Origin: Cristatella mucedo
Taxonomy: Eukaryota > Bryozoa > Phylactolaemata > Cristatellidae
Length of the DNA stretch: 64,000 nt
Direction of reading: 5' to 3'
Assembly: GCA_009760855.2 (NCBI GenBank)
Contig: WPIO01000006.1
Location: 8,096,001-8,160,000, forward strand
The notes beneath the pieces are model-generated. The model searched no databases. It was not told where the DNA came from and saw only the letters and a list, made by a program, of their open reading frames with translations. The position numbers and the translations under genes are program-made. This document shows positions 60,745 through 64,000 of the stretch, in pieces. The stretch's first letter is position 1. Each line of letters begins with the position of its first letter.

Positions 60745-61563
60745 AATAAAAATAATACACTTGAAAAAGCACACTCAGAGAACTCAATCTCTTTCTAGGT
60801 GCTTTGCATTTGCTAAACAGGAAAAGCGGTCGAGTGGTGAGTGGTATCATGCTCGATAAACGACACAAATAACATGGTTGGGGGTGACATGCACAGGGTC
60901 AGCATGCAAGTGTGGTTTGTGGCAGCATGCGCAGCAGCAGCACGCATAAGCACATAAAGGTCGAATCACATGGACCCACCGAATGCTGTCATAAATAGGT
61001 GCGCTTTTAATTTCTTTTTAAATGTGGTTAAGTCAGGGGATGTCGTGACGAAAGTCGGGAGTGAGTTCCCGGCTTTGGGAACATACGAACTACTGGCACG
61101 GTCTCCAAAGGATTTGAGATTTGTAAAAAGTATAGGTATACAATCAGATTCTGAAAAGCGGGTGGTATGATGCTTAGCCTGGTGGGGGAGTTGATCTGAT
61201 AGATAAGCTGGATGCCAAAGAATGAAGGGACCTCAAAGTGAGTGGCGGCCAAACCTTGAATTCGATGCGTTGCTTGACTGATAGCCAGTGCAGGTCGGTG
61301 AGAAGTGGTGAGATGTGGCAACTGCGACGCTCCCGCCAGACAAGCCAAGCTGCAGAGTTTTGCATCAGCTGTAAGCGCCCGATTGCACAGGCCGCTAGAC
61401 CAGCAAGCAATGAGTTACAGAAGTCAAGACGGGATGTCACAAATGCATGGAACAACTTTAGGTGTGGTATCCCTGCTTAAAAAAGCCCGAATTTCAGCTA
61501 TGTTATGTAGGTGAAAGTGGGCAGACTTGATTGCGGAGCTGATGCGGTCGTCTAACGAGAATT
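60745..61563 (-). mobile_element. LINE (family 1) 3' end, minus strand
   Basis: Starts (on +) with AATAATACACTTGAAAAAGC, then the conserved tail, GTCAGCATGC words, 3' UTR and thumb region. Minus frame 61455-61174 shows [20 protein letters not shown] and [18 protein letters not shown]. The match ends at CGTCTAACGAGA next to the 21-bp minisatellite. Confidence 0.85.
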
Positions 61564-61616
61564 GCTGTGCTAATGTAAGGGCGCTCGTCGTCGCTGCCAT
61601 GTTTCTGTCGGCAAAT

Positions 61617-61832
61617 CTGCATGCTGGTGCTGCACATGTGCATGCTGGTGCTGCACATGTGCATGCTGGTGCTGCACATGTGCATGCTGGTGCTGCACAT
61701 CTGCATGCTGGTGCTGCACATCTGCATGCTGGTGCTGCACATCTGCATGCTGGTGCTGCACATCTGCATGCTGGTGCTGCACATCTGCATGCTGGTGCTG
61801 CACATCTGCATGCTGGTGCTGCACCTGCGAGT
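61617..61832. repeat. 21-bp minisatellite, ten units
   Basis: Ten head-to-tail units of ATGCTGGTGCTGCACATSTGC. The first three have G at the variable position, the next six have C, and the last diverges. Because 21 is a multiple of 3, at least four frames stay open through it (for example HAGAAHL, ACRCAAP, QMCSTSM and HADVQHQ repeats). Confidence 0.95.
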
Positions 61833-61834
61833 AA

Positions 61835-62455
61835 TTTGCCGTACCGCAAGGTTCAGGCGTCACTGGTGCTCTTTGCGCGTAGGCGGAGACTAGCACCGCT
61901 ACGAGCGATGTGTTTGCTGCCTAGTTCCGACCGGATATGGAAGCAGCACACCGCATTCGTAACTGAGCCCGTCGTAAAAACCGAGATAGCGCTGCTTTGT
62001 GAAATGCTTTGTACCAAAGTATCCGTACCGAGCGTACTCTTCGCTTGATGGCTTCCGCTCGCGCACCAGCTCGGTTGCGAAGCCGTACATCTAGGAGAGC
62101 AAACGAACGAGACTAACCAGAGGAGGGAGGCTGAACTTGTGGTGGAGGCTCGTTTTACGAGTCGCCCGTTGAGCATCTCCTCAGTCGAAGTCGCTCAGAA
62201 CAAACTCCGCACATGCAGCAGCCCATTTCTTGCCGACGCGTAACCTATACCGTCGGAGCTGGCGCGTCGAAGCGAGGCTGACAAGCTGCAGATGCTAAAC
62301 CAATACCCGCAGCTTCGTCGATAACAGAGACGTACTACAGCAATCACGAACGCCGATATCTTAATAACAAGCCCACGTCCTACACGTGAAGCCGAAATTC
62401 CAAGCAATAGAGGGGCTTTGAATGCGCAGAACCAGTATTAGCGTGCAACTGACTA
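61835..62455. other. Stretch without a recognised feature
   Basis: Overlapping frames on both strands (for example 62176-61853 minus) have no recognised motif. Confidence 0.35.
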
Positions 62456-62615
62456 GTAGTAATAATAATAATAGTAACAATAGTAAGACGTTTATATATC
62501 GCCGTAAACATTTGCACCAACTGTAAGCGAGTTACTGCACAAGCAGGAAGACTTGCTATTGTTGAGTAACAAAAGTTGAGACGGAATGTCATAAATGCTA
62601 GGGACAACTTCTATT
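62456..62615 (-). mobile_element. LINE fragment, minus strand
   Basis: Minus frame MSLAFMTFRLNFCYSTIASL and PACAVTRLQLVQ match the [15 protein letters not shown]...LQLVQ region. It is joined to AATAATAATAATAG, suggesting internal deletion down to the tail. Confidence 0.6.
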
Positions 62616-62819
62616 AATCCAAAACATTATCACCATCTGATCGATTTAGCAAGCCAACGTTTCGCTTTCATGACCTGCAGTTGCTTTATGCATTTTCTTG
62701 CGGCGGACGTTGCCTTAGCATTTTTCATCCGTTTTTCTTAAGAAAAGGGGTGCAGTGTAAACGGTATATGTATCTGTGGTTACGGCATATGTATTGATGC
62801 AAATAATAATGACAAAATA

Positions 62820-62985
62820 TAATAATAATGCACTTGATAAAGCGCCCTCAGAGAACTCAATCTCTTTCTAGGTGCTTTACATTTGCTGCAAAGGGAAATG
62901 CAATTGAATGGTGAGTAATATCATGCTTGATAAACTAACAACATAAATAACATGGTTAGGGGTGACATGCACAGGGTGGCAAATG
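62820..62985 (-). mobile_element. LINE 3' tail, minus strand
   Basis: AATAATAATGCACTTGATAA, GCGCCCTCAGAGAACTCAAT and ATGGTTAGGGGTGACATGC are nearly identical to the 8.26-kb and 27.6-kb copies. Cut off by the SINE that follows. Confidence 0.8.
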
Positions 62986-62987
62986 TT

Positions 62988-63150
62988 AGCAGATTCAATG
63001 GCCTCATTTATATAGCGGCAGAAGAGCCTCGATGGCTATCACAACCACTTGCAGTGGGCAATAAAAAATCGCCAACAGCAGGACTCAAACCCACGACCTA
63101 GGTCGTGCATAGGTAGCACCTTTACCCCTGAACTATGATATGGCTCTCGT
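62988..63150 (-). mobile_element. SINE family 1, minus strand
   Basis: Reversed order: CAATGGCCTCATTTATATAG, AGAAGAGCCTCGATGGCTAT, TGCAGTGGGCAATAAAAAAT, CAAACCCACGACCTAGG and AGGTAGCACCTTTACCC. Confidence 0.78.
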
Positions 63151-63242
63151 TGTGCCTCGCCGCTATGCGGCACACCACTTCGTCCACCTGGTATATTACA
63201 CTGGCTGTGATTCTCTATGCCCGCTTGCCAGCAATAGAGAAA

Positions 63243-63682
63243 TTAAGACCTGTCTCGCTGGCGGTCTATTGTGTTTACAGCCAGGAGGCATGCCATAGCC
63301 CAGACCCATAGCCCATGCCCTCTGACCGACAAATCTAGCACTAGCCTAATCCATGACCGACGTATCAACGGTGATGCTTCTACCGTTGCCTCCACCGCCC
63401 TGCTGGCACCCCTCCACCCTGTCAGACTAGGTTGGCGCACCGTACGAAACCAAGTGCTCGCCGCCGCCGCCCGGCTGTCGATGGCCGTCGATGCACCGGC
63501 GATACGAGCCGCAGCTTCAGCGTCACGCAGGACGTCACCCGAGGCCCGCAAACCCGAGAAACCTGCACCAGCCTCTTGAGCCAGTTTGTGCTCCAGCTTA
63601 GCAATTTGGATGAACAAATGAACGGCGGCTTCGCGTGTGCAAAAGAATGTGTCAAGGAGGTTACTAAATGCAGCTGTGCGTA
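63243..63682 (-). CDS. Possible exon, minus strand, unrecognised protein
   Basis: After an acceptor-like TTACGCACAG (minus strand) the frame reads AFSNLLDTFFCTREAAVHLF, then IQIAKLEHKLAQEAGAGFSG, then an Ala/Arg-rich part. It stays open to a stop at 63243. The composition is soluble and helical and looks coding, with G+C-rich codons. A weak donor-like CGTACG|GTGCGC lies inside. No family recognised. It is the only minus-strand gene candidate. Confidence 0.3.
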
Positions 63683-63689
63683 ATAATCG

Positions 63690-64000
63690 CCCTGTGACCT
63701 TGAAAAGGTCAAGATAAGAAACGACTTCAAGCCCCTATGTGAGCAAAGCAGCCTAAATCCAACGCCATTTGCATGGCCATGGCAAAGTATGCTGTATCGT
63801 GAGGCAAGACATTTCTAAGCATTGTGGGCTGAGATTGTATGCAGCTTCAACAGCTTTGCATAATGGCATGCAATGTAACCTGGACAATGACGCTTGCAGT
63901 TTTAAGCTGGATAATGACCCTACCAAGTTTATTGAAATGCACGGTAATAAAGGTAAGAATCAGCATTACGCAATAGACCATGCAAGACAGGTGAATGAAT
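63690..64000. other. Window end, nothing recognised
   Basis: Mixed sequence with no repeat or exon pattern seen. Confidence 0.35.

Noticed and set aside
61617-61832. CRISPR-like array
   Set aside because: The units are contiguous without unique spacers, and the context is eukaryotic. It is a minisatellite.

Overview
The window is nuclear DNA of an animal. The genes are split by GT-AG introns, CpG-rich islands are present, and the space between exons is filled with L2/CR1-type LINE fragments, two tRNA-related SINE families, DNA-transposon remains and many microsatellites. Both recognisable genes are animal-type. A single-domain (~470 residue) hexokinase points to an invertebrate, but I cannot name the phylum from the sequence. 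All genes I can support are on the + strand.

Layout. (1) 1-3.8 kb: the 3' half of a PPIL4 gene (cyclophilin-like protein with an RRM and an Arg/Ser-rich tail). It has four exons, a TGA stop and an AATAAA 12 bases later. (2) 3.8-19 kb: repeat-rich intergenic DNA. It holds a 1.4-kb element with long inverted repeats, degenerate CCCTAAA-like DNA, SINEs, and a TA-flanked 3.5-kb DNA transposon that carries a nested, broken LINE. (3) 19.1-47 kb: a complete hexokinase gene. Eleven exons join in phase to 471 codons including the stop, starting inside a CpG island. Intron 2 (13 kb) is a graveyard of LINE and SINE copies on both strands. (4) 47-59 kb: a tentative five-exon gene for a cysteine-containing protein, two unassigned Cys-rich open frames, a promoter-like motif cluster, a near-perfect 100-base hairpin and a ~120-165-bp tandem satellite. 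(5) 59.4-60.6 kb: a Ser/Thr-rich mucin-like frame interrupted by one TAG, followed by AATAAA. (6) 60.7-64 kb: LINE and SINE copies, a 21-bp minisatellite with ten units, and a possible minus-strand exon.

How the parts relate. PPIL4 (spliceosome-associated peptidyl-prolyl isomerase family) and hexokinase (first step of glycolysis) are ordinary housekeeping neighbours with no evident functional link. The LINE 3' tail, (ATT)n preceded by a conserved ~70-bp segment, recurs alone and at the end of one SINE family. This suggests that the LINE machinery mobilised these short pieces. The least explained items are the 53.5-kb hairpin, the inverted-repeat element at 6.65-8.09 kb, the 94-bp tail-only retro-insertion, and the candidate extracellular genes at 49-60.5 kb.
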